Shown here piece after piece: positions 34,353-40,809 of a stretch of 40,809 nucleotides of DNA (its first letter is position 1; the number at the start of each line of letters is the position of its first letter). A model generated the notes under the pieces. It was not told the DNA's origin and made no database searches. It saw only the letters and a program-made list of their open reading frames with translations. The DNA is from Pseudomonadota bacterium. Its GTDB lineage: Bacteria; Pseudomonadota; Alphaproteobacteria; Caulobacterales; Caulobacteraceae. The stretch is taken from assembly GCA_023451375.1 (NCBI GenBank), contig JAEXZS010000026.1:1-40809 (forward strand), written 5' to 3'. The position numbers were made by a program, and so were the translations under genes.

Positions 34353-36998
34353 ATGCCCAGTCTGAACGAGATCCGCTCCACCTTCCTGAACTACTTCGCG
34401 GCCGACGGCCACGAGAAGGTGCACTCGGCTCCGCTGGTGCCGCAGAACGATCCGACCCTGCTGTTCGTCAACGCGGGCATGGTGCCGTTCAAGGACTATT
34501 TCACCGGCGCGTCCAAGCCGCCCTATCCGCGCGCCACCAGCTCCCAGAAGTGCGTGCGGGCCGGCGGCAAGCACAACGACCTGGACAACGTCGGCTACAC
34601 CGCGCGCCACCTGACCTTCTTCGAGATGCTGGGGAACTTCTCCTTCGGCGACTATTTCAAGGAACACGCCATCGATCGGGCGTGGAAGCTGGTCACTCAG
34701 GAGTTCGGCCTGGACGCCAAGCGCCTGCTGGTCACCGTCTATATCGATGACGACGAGGCCGCCGCGATCTGGAAGAAGGTCACCGGCTTTTCGGACGACA
34801 AGATCATCCGCATCGCAGGCAGCGACAACTTCTGGGCCATGGGCGACAGCGGCCCGTGCGGCCCCTGCACCGAAATCTTCTGGGACCACGGCGAAAGCGT
34901 GCCCGGCGGCCCTCCCGGCAGCCCGGACGAGGACGGCGACCGTTTCGTGGAGATCTGGAACAACGTCTTCATGCAGTTCGAGAAGGAGAACGACCAGATC
35001 GTTCGCCAACTGCCCAGGCCCAGCGTCGACACCGGCATGGGTCTGGAGCGGATGACCACCGTGCTGCAGGGCGTGCATTCGGTCTATGAGACGGACCTGT
35101 TCAGGACCCTGATCGCCGCTTCGGAAGACGCCACATCGACCAAGGCGGACGGCGAGCAGGCCCCCAGCCACCGCGTCATCGCCGACCACCTGCGCTCGTC
35201 GTCCTTCCTGATCGCTGACGGGGTGACCCCGTCGAACGAGGGCCGGGGCTATGTCCTGCGCCGCATCATGCGCCGCGCCATGCGTCACGCCCACCTGCTG
35301 GGCGCCAACGACCCGCTGATGCACCGTCTGGTCCCGACCCTGGTGAACGAGATGGGCGAGGCCTATCCCGAGCTGAAGCGCGCCCAGCCCTTCATCGAGG
35401 ACACGCTGAAGCAGGAGGAGATCCGCTTCCGCACCACCCTGTCCAAGGGCATGGCCCTGTTCGATACGGCGGTTCAGGGCTTCCGGCCCGGCGACATGCT
35501 GGACGGCCAGACCGCCTTCACCCTGTCGGACACCTACGGCTTCCCGTTGGACCTGACCCAGGACGAGGCGCGCCGTCGCGGCTTCTCGGTCAACGTCGAC
35601 GGCTTCGAGGCGGCCATGGCCGAACAGCGCCAGCGTTCGCGCGAGCACTGGAAGGGCTCGGGCCAGACGGCCAACACCGGCGAATGGCTGGCCATCCGCG
35701 ACCGGATGGGACCGACCGTCTTTACCGGCTATGACGCCATCGAAGGCTCGGGCGAGGTGCTGGCCATCATGAACGGCGGCCAGCCGGTCGAGGCGGCCGA
35801 GGCCGGGGACATCGTCGAGATCCTGTTCGACACGACCCCCTTCTACGCCGAGAGCGGCGGCCAGGCGGGCGACCACGGGACCATTGAATGGCCGGGCGGC
35901 GACGCCGAGGTCATCGACGTGAAGAAGCACGCGGGCGACCTGCATGTGCTGACGGCCCAGATCACCGCCGGCAAGCTGGAGATCGGGACCCGCGCGGCCC
36001 AACTGGTCGACGCCGAAAAGCGCCGAACGACGCGGGCCAACCACTCGGCCGCCCACCTGCTGCACACGGCGCTGAAGAATGTGCTGGGCGCGGCGGTGGC
36101 GCAGAAGGGCCAACTGGTCGACGCCGAACGCGCGCGCTTCGACTTCAGCCACAACGCCCCAGTGACCGAGGAAGAGCTGGCGGCCATCGAGGCCGAGGTC
36201 AACGCCGTGATCCGTCAGAACGTGCCGGCGGAGACGAAGCTGATGGCGCCCCAGGCCGCCATCGAGGCCGGCGCCATCGCCCTGTTCGGCGAGAAGTACG
36301 GCGACGAGGTCCGCGTGCTGACGCTGGGCCGGTCGCTGACCAGCGACAACGCCCCCTATTCGGTCGAGCTGTGCGGCGGCACCCATGTGGCCCGCACCGG
36401 CGACATCGGCCTGTTCAAGGTGGTGCAGGAAACCGGCGTCGCCGCCGGCGTTCGCCGCATCGAGGCCCTGACCGGCGAGGCCGCCCGCCTTTATCTGGAA
36501 GGCCAGGCGCGGGTCGCCCGCAATCTGGCCCGTGACTTCAAGGTCCAGCCGGGCGACGTGCCCGCACGGGTGGAGGGCCTGCAGACCTCGGTCAAGGCCC
36601 TGGAGAAGCAGGTCGCCGAGCTGAAGAAGCAACTCGCCCTGGGCGGCGGGTCGGGCGCAACCGCGGCGCCGGAGGAGATCAACGGCGTCAAGCTGATCGC
36701 CCGCGTGCTGGACGGCGTCGACGGCAAGGGCCTGCGCGGCGTGGCCGAGGACTTCCGCAAACAGGTCGGCTCGGGCGTCGTGGCCCTGATCGGCGTGACC
36801 GACGGCAAGGCGGCGGTGACGGTCGCGGCGACGTCGGACCTGGCCGGCAAGGTCAACGCCGCCGATCTGGCCCGCGCGGCCGTGCTGGCGATGGGCGGCC
36901 AGGGCGCCGGCGGCAAGCCCGACTTCGCCCAGGGCGGCGCGCCGGACGGGTCCAAGGCCGAGGACGGTCTGGCGGCGGTGAGGGCGGCGCTGGGCTGA
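34353..36998 (+). CDS. alaS: Alanine--tRNA ligase
   Basis: This 881-residue class II tRNA synthetase charges tRNA-Ala. Domains in order are the catalytic core (start RSTFLNYFAADGHEKV, motif 2 region VRAGGKHNDLDNVG), the tRNA-recognition part, the editing domain with HSAAHLLH and CGGTH zinc/editing motifs, and the C-Ala domain. Length fits the family (about 875). ATG at 34353 is chosen by homology (MPSLNEIRSTF); the Shine-Dalgarno is weak and the frame stays open upstream. No gene overlaps it on either strand. Confidence 0.97.
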   Translation: MPSLNEIRSTFLNYFAADGHEKVHSAPLVPQNDPTLLFVNAGMVPFKDYFTGASKPPYPRATSSQKCVRAGGKHNDLDNVGYTARHLTFFEMLGNFSFGDYFKEHAIDRAWKLVTQEFGLDAKRLLVTVYIDDDEAAAIWKKVTGFSDDKIIRIAGSDNFWAMGDSGPCGPCTEIFWDHGESVPGGPPGSPDEDGDRFVEIWNNVFMQFEKENDQIVRQLPRPSVDTGMGLERMTTVLQGVHSVYETDLFRTLIAASEDATSTKADGEQAPSHRVIADHLRSSSFLIADGVTPSNEGRGYVLRRIMRRAMRHAHLLGANDPLMHRLVPTLVNEMGEAYPELKRAQPFIEDTLKQEEIRFRTTLSKGMALFDTAVQGFRPGDMLDGQTAFTLSDTYGFPLDLTQDEARRRGFSVNVDGFEAAMAEQRQRSREHWKGSGQTANTGEWLAIRDRMGPTVFTGYDAIEGSGEVLAIMNGGQPVEAAEAGDIVEILFDTTPFYAESGGQAGDHGTIEWPGGDAEVIDVKKHAGDLHVLTAQITAGKLEIGTRAAQLVDAEKRRTTRANHSAAHLLHTALKNVLGAAVAQKGQLVDAERARFDFSHNAPVTEEELAAIEAEVNAVIRQNVPAETKLMAPQAAIEAGAIALFGEKYGDEVRVLTLGRSLTSDNAPYSVELCGGTHVARTGDIGLFKVVQETGVAAGVRRIEALTGEAARLYLEGQARVARNLARDFKVQPGDVPARVEGLQTSVKALEKQVAELKKQLALGGGSGATAAPEEINGVKLIARVLDGVDGKGLRGVAEDFRKQVGSGVVALIGVTDGKAAVTVAATSDLAGKVNAADLARAAVLAMGGQGAGGKPDFAQGGAPDGSKAEDGLAAVRAALG

Positions 36999-37010
36999 CG
37001 ACCGGCTCCT

Positions 37011-37156
37011 TCTCCCATTGGGAGAGGGTGGTCGGGCGGAGCCCGGTCAGCTGAAGGTCGAACGGCGGGCCGGCTCGCGACGCGGCGACCCTCTCCCCTC
37101 GCGCCGGGACGACGGCTACGCCGCCGTGCGCTCAAGCCCTCTCCCACGGGAGAGGG
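37011..37156. repeat. Intergenic repeat with CTCTCCC dyads downstream of alaS
   Basis: The gap between alaS and the DUF2939 gene starts with the dyad TCTCCCA-T-TGGGAGA (37011-37025) and ends with CCCTCTCCC-AC-GGGAGAGGG (37137-37156). A further CCCTCTCCCC copy near 37089 makes the element modular. It looks like a dispersed intergenic repeat and may end transcription from both sides. Confidence 0.6.
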
Positions 37157-37162
37157 AGACGC

Positions 37163-37717
37163 TCACCCCATGGGGTCGGGCGTCAGGTCGACGCCGGACA
37201 GCTTCCAGCTGAACGGGCCGCGTCGCGTCATGATCAGGACCAAGGCCTCGTCGGGCTGGTCTTCGCGGGCCAGGGTCACCGCGAAGGTGTTCACGCCCCG
37301 ATAGGCCCAGGCCTGATGCACCTTGTCCTTGGGCACGGCGGGCGCGTCCTCCCGGGGGGTGGGCTGCTCGGGCTCGGGGCGTTCGGCCGAGCGGACCATG
37401 GCGGCGATCGCCTGGGGCGTGACGAAGCTGTCGACGGCGCCCTCCACCAGGCCGGGCGCCAGCAGCATGCCCAGGGCGGCCAGGCCCCGGTCGTCACCGG
37501 CCCGCTCGCGGATTTCGACGGCGGCGCGGGCGTTCAGCTCGGTCTTCAGGCTCTCGCGGAAGGCGGGGAAGTCGACGTGGCGTTCCAGGCCGGCCTGGTC
37601 GCCCATGCGCGCGGCGCGGATCAGGGCCTGGGCCGAGAGGAAGGGCGAGACGAAGCAGGCGATCAGGACGCCGGCGGCGACGGCGATGATCAGGCCGATG
37701 GGGATTTTGCGACGCAT
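37163..37717 (-). CDS. DUF2939 family protein (copy A)
   Basis: This 184-residue protein has one N-terminal transmembrane helix or signal anchor (PIGLIIAVAAGVLIACFVSPFLS) and a periplasmic domain of the DUF2939 type. Typical features are the ALIRAARMGDQAGLERHVDFPAFRESLK segment in shortened form and the closing RRGPFSWKLSGVDL-like strand. The family function is unknown. ATG at 37717 has GGAG 6 nt upstream. The paralogue copy B lies just upstream on the same strand with 18 nt between, so the two are probably co-expressed and may form a heteromer. No catalytic motif is visible. Confidence 0.8.
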   Translation of the reverse strand: MRRKIPIGLIIAVAAGVLIACFVSPFLSAQALIRAARMGDQAGLERHVDFPAFRESLKTELNARAAVEIRERAGDDRGLAALGMLLAPGLVEGAVDSFVTPQAIAAMVRSAERPEPEQPTPREDAPAVPKDKVHQAWAYRGVNTFAVTLAREDQPDEALVLIMTRRGPFSWKLSGVDLTPDPMG

Positions 37718-37735
37718 GGCGACTCCGTAAACGGT

Positions 37736-38320
37736 TCAGCCGGCGGACGGCGGAAGGCGTGCGGCGGGGGCGGTGGGCGCGGCGGGCGGCAGGCCGATCT
37801 GGACCAGGCGCCAGTCGAACGGCCCGCGCCGCTCGAAGGTGAACACGGTGCGGGCCCCGGACGCGTCCGCCACCGACATCCGCGCGCGATTGAAGCCCCA
37901 GTAGGCCGGGCGGGGCCACGGCTTGCGGGTCTTGTCCGCCGCCGTCGGGGTTGAGGACGACGACCAGCGATCCGCCGCCCGGCCCTCGCCCCGGGTCAGG
38001 GCCGCCAGGGCGGCGGGGGTCAGATAGACGTCGACGCTGGGCGGCCGGATGATCGGATTGTCCTCGAACTGACGGCGCAAGGCCCCGATCGGATCCTCGA
38101 GGAAGGCGGGGGGCGGGGCCAGGGCTTCGGGGCGACCCTGCAACTGGGGCCGGATCGACTGCCGCACGGCGGTGAAGTCGATCAGCCGCGCCAGCCCCTG
38201 CACGTCGCCGGCCTCGGCGGCCGAGCGAATGGCGAAGAAGGCCACGGCGGGCGCGGCGAAGAAGGCGATGACGGCCAGGACGATCGCCGCCAGGACCAGA
38301 TTGCCGAAAATCGTCTTCAC
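37736..38320 (-). CDS. DUF2939 family protein (copy B)
   Basis: This 194-residue protein has an N-terminal transmembrane helix (about residues 7-30) and a soluble DUF2939-type domain. It shows the family pattern RSAAEAGDVQGLARLIDFTAV near residue 32 and the closing RGPFDWRLVQIGL. A Pro/Ala-rich tail ends the chain. The start is GTG at 38320, supported by GGGGGAG about 8 nt upstream and by the position of the helix. Copies A and B share a fold and layout but have low identity, so the duplication is old. The function is unknown. Confidence 0.8.
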   Translation of the reverse strand: MKTIFGNLVLAAIVLAVIAFFAAPAVAFFAIRSAAEAGDVQGLARLIDFTAVRQSIRPQLQGRPEALAPPPAFLEDPIGALRRQFEDNPIIRPPSVDVYLTPAALAALTRGEGRAADRWSSSSTPTAADKTRKPWPRPAYWGFNRARMSVADASGARTVFTFERRGPFDWRLVQIGLPPAAPTAPAARLPPSAG

Positions 38321-38374
38321 GCTTGCACTCCCCCGCCGCCATTCATGCACGGCCCCGTGGAGTGCGCAACGAAA

Positions 38375-38402
38375 AGCCCCGCCGGATGGCTCCGGCGGGG
38401 CT
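38375..38402 (-). terminator. Rho-independent terminator of icd
   Basis: A perfect 12-bp stem (AGCCCCGCCGGA with its complement) has a TGGC loop, followed on the minus strand by TTTT. It lies about 90 nt past the icd stop, with a 31-bp repeat pair in between. Confidence 0.9.
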
Positions 38403-38412
38403 GCATTCCTGG

Positions 38413-38482
38413 TGGTCCTATCGCGCTTCGCGCTGCTTGAGGACGTCTTGTTGGTCCTATCGCGCTTCGCGCTGCTTGAGGA
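38413..38482. repeat. Perfect 31-bp direct repeat in the icd 3' end
   Basis: Two identical 31-bp copies lie at 38413-38443 and 38452-38482, period 39. Each contains a short GC-rich hairpin core, GCGC-TTC-GCGC. They fall between the icd stop codon and its terminator, so they are transcribed in the 3' untranslated region. I recall similar sequence near gene ends in Caulobacteraceae, so it may be a dispersed repeat. Confidence 0.8.
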
Positions 38483-38490
38483 ACCTGGCC

Positions 38491-39711
38491 TTACGCCGCT
38501 TGCGGCAGGGCGGCCTTCAGGTTCTCGGCGACCTTGTCGAGGAATCCCTCGGTGGTCAGCCAGCCTTGCTGGTCGCCGACCAGCAGGGCCAGGTCCTTGG
38601 TCATGTAGCCCGCCTCGACCGTGTCGACGACGACCTTCTCCAGCGTGTCGGCGAAGGTATCCAGCGCCGCGTTGCCGTCCAGCTTGGCCCGGTGCTTGAA
38701 GCCGCGCGTCCAGGCGAAGATCGAGGCGATCGAGTTGGTCGAGGTGGCCTCGCCCTTCTGGTGCTGGCGGTAGTGGCGGGTCACGGTGCCGTGGGCGGCT
38801 TCCGTCTCCAGCACCTTGCCGTCCGGCGTCATCAGCACCGAGGTCATCAGGCCCAGCGAGCCGAAGCCTTGGGCCACGATGTCGGACTGGACGTCGCCGT
38901 CGTAGTTCTTGCACGCCCAGACGAAACCGCCCGACCACTTTATCGCCGCCGCGACCATGTCGTCGATCAGGCGGTGCTCGTAGGTCAGGCCGCGCGCCTT
39001 GAACTCGGCGGCGTAGTGCTCGTCGAACACCTGCTGGAAGATGTCCTTGAAGCGGCCGTCATAGGCCTTGAGGATGGTGTTCTTGGTCGACAGATAGACC
39101 GGGTAGTTGCGCTGAAGGCCGTAGGCGAAGCTGGCGTGGGCGAACTCGGTGATGGAGGCGTCCAGATTGTACATGCCCATGGCCACGCCGGCGCCCGGCG
39201 ACTTATAGACCTCATGTTCGATCACTTCGCCGTCCTCGCCGACGAACTTGATCGACAGGGTGCCCTTGCCCGGCATCAGGAAGTCGGTGGCCTTGTACTG
39301 GTCGCCGAAGGCGTGGCGGCCGACGACGATCGGCTGGGTCCAGCCCGGCACCAGGCGCGGTACGTTCGAGCAGATGATCGGCTCGCGGAAGACCACGCCG
39401 CCCAAGATGTTGCGGATGGTGCCGTTCGGCGACTTCCACATCTTCTTCAGGCCGAACTCCTTCACCCGCGCCTCGTCCGGGGTGATGGTGGCGCACTTCA
39501 CGCCGACGCCGTGCTTCTGGATGGCGTGGGCCGCGTCGATCGTCACCTGGTCGTCAGTGGCGTCGCGGTTCTCCATGCCCAGGTCGTAGTAGTCCAGCTC
39601 GAGGTCGAGGAACGGAAAGACCAGCTTGTCCTTGATCATCTGCCAGATGATGCGGGTCATCTCGTCGCCGTCGATGTCGACGATGGGGTTCTCGACCTTG
39701 ATCTTGGCCAT
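38491..39711 (-). CDS. icd: NADP-dependent isocitrate dehydrogenase
   Basis: This 406-residue enzyme oxidises isocitrate to 2-oxoglutarate with NADP in the citric acid cycle. It is of the eukaryote-like (type II) group: the N-terminus MAKIKVENPIVDIDGDEMTR, substrate residues in KSPNGTIRNILGG, and the metal site DDMVAAAIKWSGGFVWACKNYDGDVQSD are all typical. Length is normal. ATG at 39711 is chosen by homology; the frame is open upstream without a family match. The start has only a weak Shine-Dalgarno sequence. Confidence 0.96.
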   Translation of the reverse strand: MAKIKVENPIVDIDGDEMTRIIWQMIKDKLVFPFLDLELDYYDLGMENRDATDDQVTIDAAHAIQKHGVGVKCATITPDEARVKEFGLKKMWKSPNGTIRNILGGVVFREPIICSNVPRLVPGWTQPIVVGRHAFGDQYKATDFLMPGKGTLSIKFVGEDGEVIEHEVYKSPGAGVAMGMYNLDASITEFAHASFAYGLQRNYPVYLSTKNTILKAYDGRFKDIFQQVFDEHYAAEFKARGLTYEHRLIDDMVAAAIKWSGGFVWACKNYDGDVQSDIVAQGFGSLGLMTSVLMTPDGKVLETEAAHGTVTRHYRQHQKGEATSTNSIASIFAWTRGFKHRAKLDGNAALDTFADTLEKVVVDTVEAGYMTKDLALLVGDQQGWLTTEGFLDKVAENLKAALPQAA

Positions 39712-39891
39712 GGGTTTGGTCCGCCTTTGCGCTGGGGAAGGAATGTCGTGGCGGCGATATAGCCGCCGGGGGCGACCGCGCAAACCCCGGCCGCCGTTAA
39801 CCCTGCCCGAAAATGGACGCGCACGGTCAAGCTGAACCGGCGCTGTCGGCGCGGGTTCCCTCCGCCCCATCAGTACGGGAGCGGGGCGGGG
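39712..39891. other. Divergent promoter region between icd and the 42-residue gene
   Basis: The gap holds the dyad GGCGGC-N6-GCCGCC near 39755, a GTTAACC motif near 39796 that resembles half a CtrA box, and an imperfect dyad GAACC (39834-39838)/GGTTC (39854-39858). No second CtrA half-site is spaced correctly. No binding can be claimed. Confidence 0.35.
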
Positions 39892-40020
39892 ATGACGAAT
39901 GAGGAACGGGAACTGCTGGACCGCTGGATCCTGGCCTTCCTCGAAGCGCCGCCCATCGTCGATCCGGAACTGATGCGCCGGCTGCTCGCTGAGCATGCGA
40001 GACAGCGGAGCGACCGATGA
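39892..40020 (+). CDS. Small 42-residue hypothetical protein
   Basis: This short gene starts at ATG 39892 behind a GGCGGGG sequence and ends with TGA overlapping the next start (ATGA). The product is amphipathic and charged (opening MTNEERELLDRWILAFLEAPP) with no cysteine and no signal peptide. I recognise no family. The 4-nt overlap with the DUF2945 gene and the clear reading frame support a real coding gene. It may work with the DUF2945 protein. Confidence 0.65.
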   Translation: MTNEERELLDRWILAFLEAPPIVDPELMRRLLAEHARQRSDR

Positions 40021-40229
40021 CCGACAAGACCTTCAAGGCCGGCGACAAGGTTCGCTGGGACCACAGCCAGGGCACGACCTCCGGCAAGGTGGTCCGAAAG
40101 ATCACCAAGCCGACCATGATCAAGGGGCACAAGGCGGCGGCGTCCAAGGACAATCCCGAATATATCGTCGAGAGCGGCAAGACCGGCGCCCGCGCCGCGC
40201 ACAGGCCGGACGAACTGCGCAAGGCCTGA
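40017..40229 (+). CDS. DUF2945 family protein (Tudor-like, hypervirulence-associated)
   Basis: This 70-residue protein matches DUF2945: the start FKAGDKVRWDHSQGTTSGKVV, the middle IKGHKAAASKDNPEYIVES, and the end HRPDELRKA. The family has a small Tudor-like beta-barrel; its function in bacteria is not known, though it is common in stress and DNA-end contexts. The ATG overlaps the preceding stop by 4 nt and GGAG lies 7 nt upstream. It precedes the lipoprotein gene by 12 nt, so an operon of three small genes is likely. Confidence 0.9.
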   Translation: MTDKTFKAGDKVRWDHSQGTTSGKVVRKITKPTMIKGHKAAASKDNPEYIVESGKTGARAAHRPDELRKA

Positions 40230-40241
40230 GAGGAGCGGACG

Positions 40242-40809
40242 GTGCGGGGACTGACGGCCCTGGCGGCGACGGCGGCGCTCCTGGCGGCGTGCGATCGCGA
40301 GGAGACGCTGGCGCCGGAGGCCGCGCCGGCGACATCGGCTGAGGCGGCGACAGGCGTCATCCTATCCGCCCGGCCCGAGCAGCGGCGGTTCCGCGACTGG
40401 CGCGCCGCCTGCGACAACGGCGCCGCCTGTTTCGCCTTCGCTCCCTCGAGCGAGCCGGACGCGGGCTGGCTCAGGCTGAGCGTGGCGGCGGAGGCCGATG
40501 CGACGCCGGACGTCGTGATCGGCCTGTCGCCGGGCGCCGACGGACTGTCGTCGACCACGCCGCTGGTGCTGACCATCGACGGCGAGCGGTTCACGACCCG
40601 GAGGATAGACGCGGAGGCGCCGATGGGCCGCCTGGCCGCCGCCGACGCGATGACGGTCGTCCGCGCGGCGGCGGCCGGGACAAGCGCCGCGATCTCGGCC
40701 GGCGGCCAGTCCGCGCGACTTTCGCTGGCGGGCGCGTCGGCTGCCATGCTGTGGATCGACGAACGGCAGGGGCGGCTGGAGACGGCGGGCGCCCTGGTCA
40801 GGGTCGGCG
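40242..40809 (+). CDS. DUF1176-like lipoprotein, 5' part only
   Basis: This open frame starts at GTG 40242 with AGGAG 7 nt upstream and continues past the window edge, giving 189 residues here. A lipoprotein signal with lipobox LLAAC lies near residue 17. The string RRFRDWRAACDNGAACFAF fits the DUF1176 start, where a pair of Cys probably form a disulfide. The protein would be anchored in a membrane and face the periplasm. The function is unknown. The C-terminal part is not visible, so the family call is moderate. Confidence 0.72.
   Translation, partial: MRGLTALAATAALLAACDREETLAPEAAPATSAEAATGVILSARPEQRRFRDWRAACDNGAACFAFAPSSEPDAGWLRLSVAAEADATPDVVIGLSPGADGLSSTTPLVLTIDGERFTTRRIDAEAPMGRLAAADAMTVVRAAAAGTSAAISAGGQSARLSLAGASAAMLWIDERQGRLETAGALVRVG

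Noticed and set aside
39794..39800. CtrA box upstream of icd
   Set aside because: Only one GTTAACC half-site is seen, with no partner at N7 spacing.

Overview
The window looks like chromosomal DNA of a high-GC alphaproteobacterium of the order Caulobacterales, most likely Brevundimonas or a close relative. This rests on the gene set and order, not on a search. The fliQ-fliR-flhB flagellar export operon is followed directly by a CckA-type cell-cycle kinase. A CtrA-like box (TTAG-N7-TTAAC) lies in front of fliQ. Divergent promoters resemble those of the EcfG general stress sigma factor. Nearly all the DNA is coding. I see no insertion sequence, CRISPR array or prophage.

Region 1 (1-4.7 kb): an initiator tRNA with a strong terminator, about 800 bp of gene-poor DNA, the C-terminal stump of a glycosyltransferase, then a tightly packed sugar or redox operon: a UDP-glucuronate decarboxylase-like epimerase, a DUF1003 membrane protein, a medium-chain dehydrogenase and a Gfo/Idh/MocA oxidoreductase. 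Region 2 (4.8-9.1 kb): a stress/redox island with an SDR diverging from a COQ10/START-like protein plus a zinc alcohol dehydrogenase, bracketed by two Crp/Fnr-family regulators. Region 3 (9.2-11.7 kb): a zinc-receptor-like TonB-dependent receptor with a His/Asp-rich loop, followed by a MerC-like membrane protein, with a candidate Zur operator upstream. Region 4 (11.8-17.1 kb): a methyltransferase-like protein, an ABC ATPase, and a 1195-residue fusion of an ABC-2 permease to an M1 metallopeptidase.

Region 5 (17.2-26.7 kb) is the most coherent unit: acetyl-CoA synthetase (acs) behind a DcaP-like porin, a LuxR-type response regulator (CrbR/ErdR-like), a sodium:solute-symporter/histidine-kinase hybrid (CrbS/MxtR-like) and an MHS-family carboxylate:proton symporter. 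The porin/crbR and transporter upstream regions share the 12-mer TCGACCAAAGTC, which I propose as the operator of this acetate/carboxylate regulon.

Region 6 (26.7-34.2 kb): an acyltransferase-3 gene, folE, the flagellar genes fliQ-fliR-flhB, cckA and a second acyltransferase-3 gene. Region 7 (34.3-40.8 kb): alaS, two adjacent DUF2939 paralogues, icd with an unusual repeated 3' end, a 42-residue small protein, a DUF2945 protein and the start of a DUF1176-like lipoprotein cut by the window edge. Intergenic gaps in regions 5 to 7 carry dispersed-repeat-like dyads.
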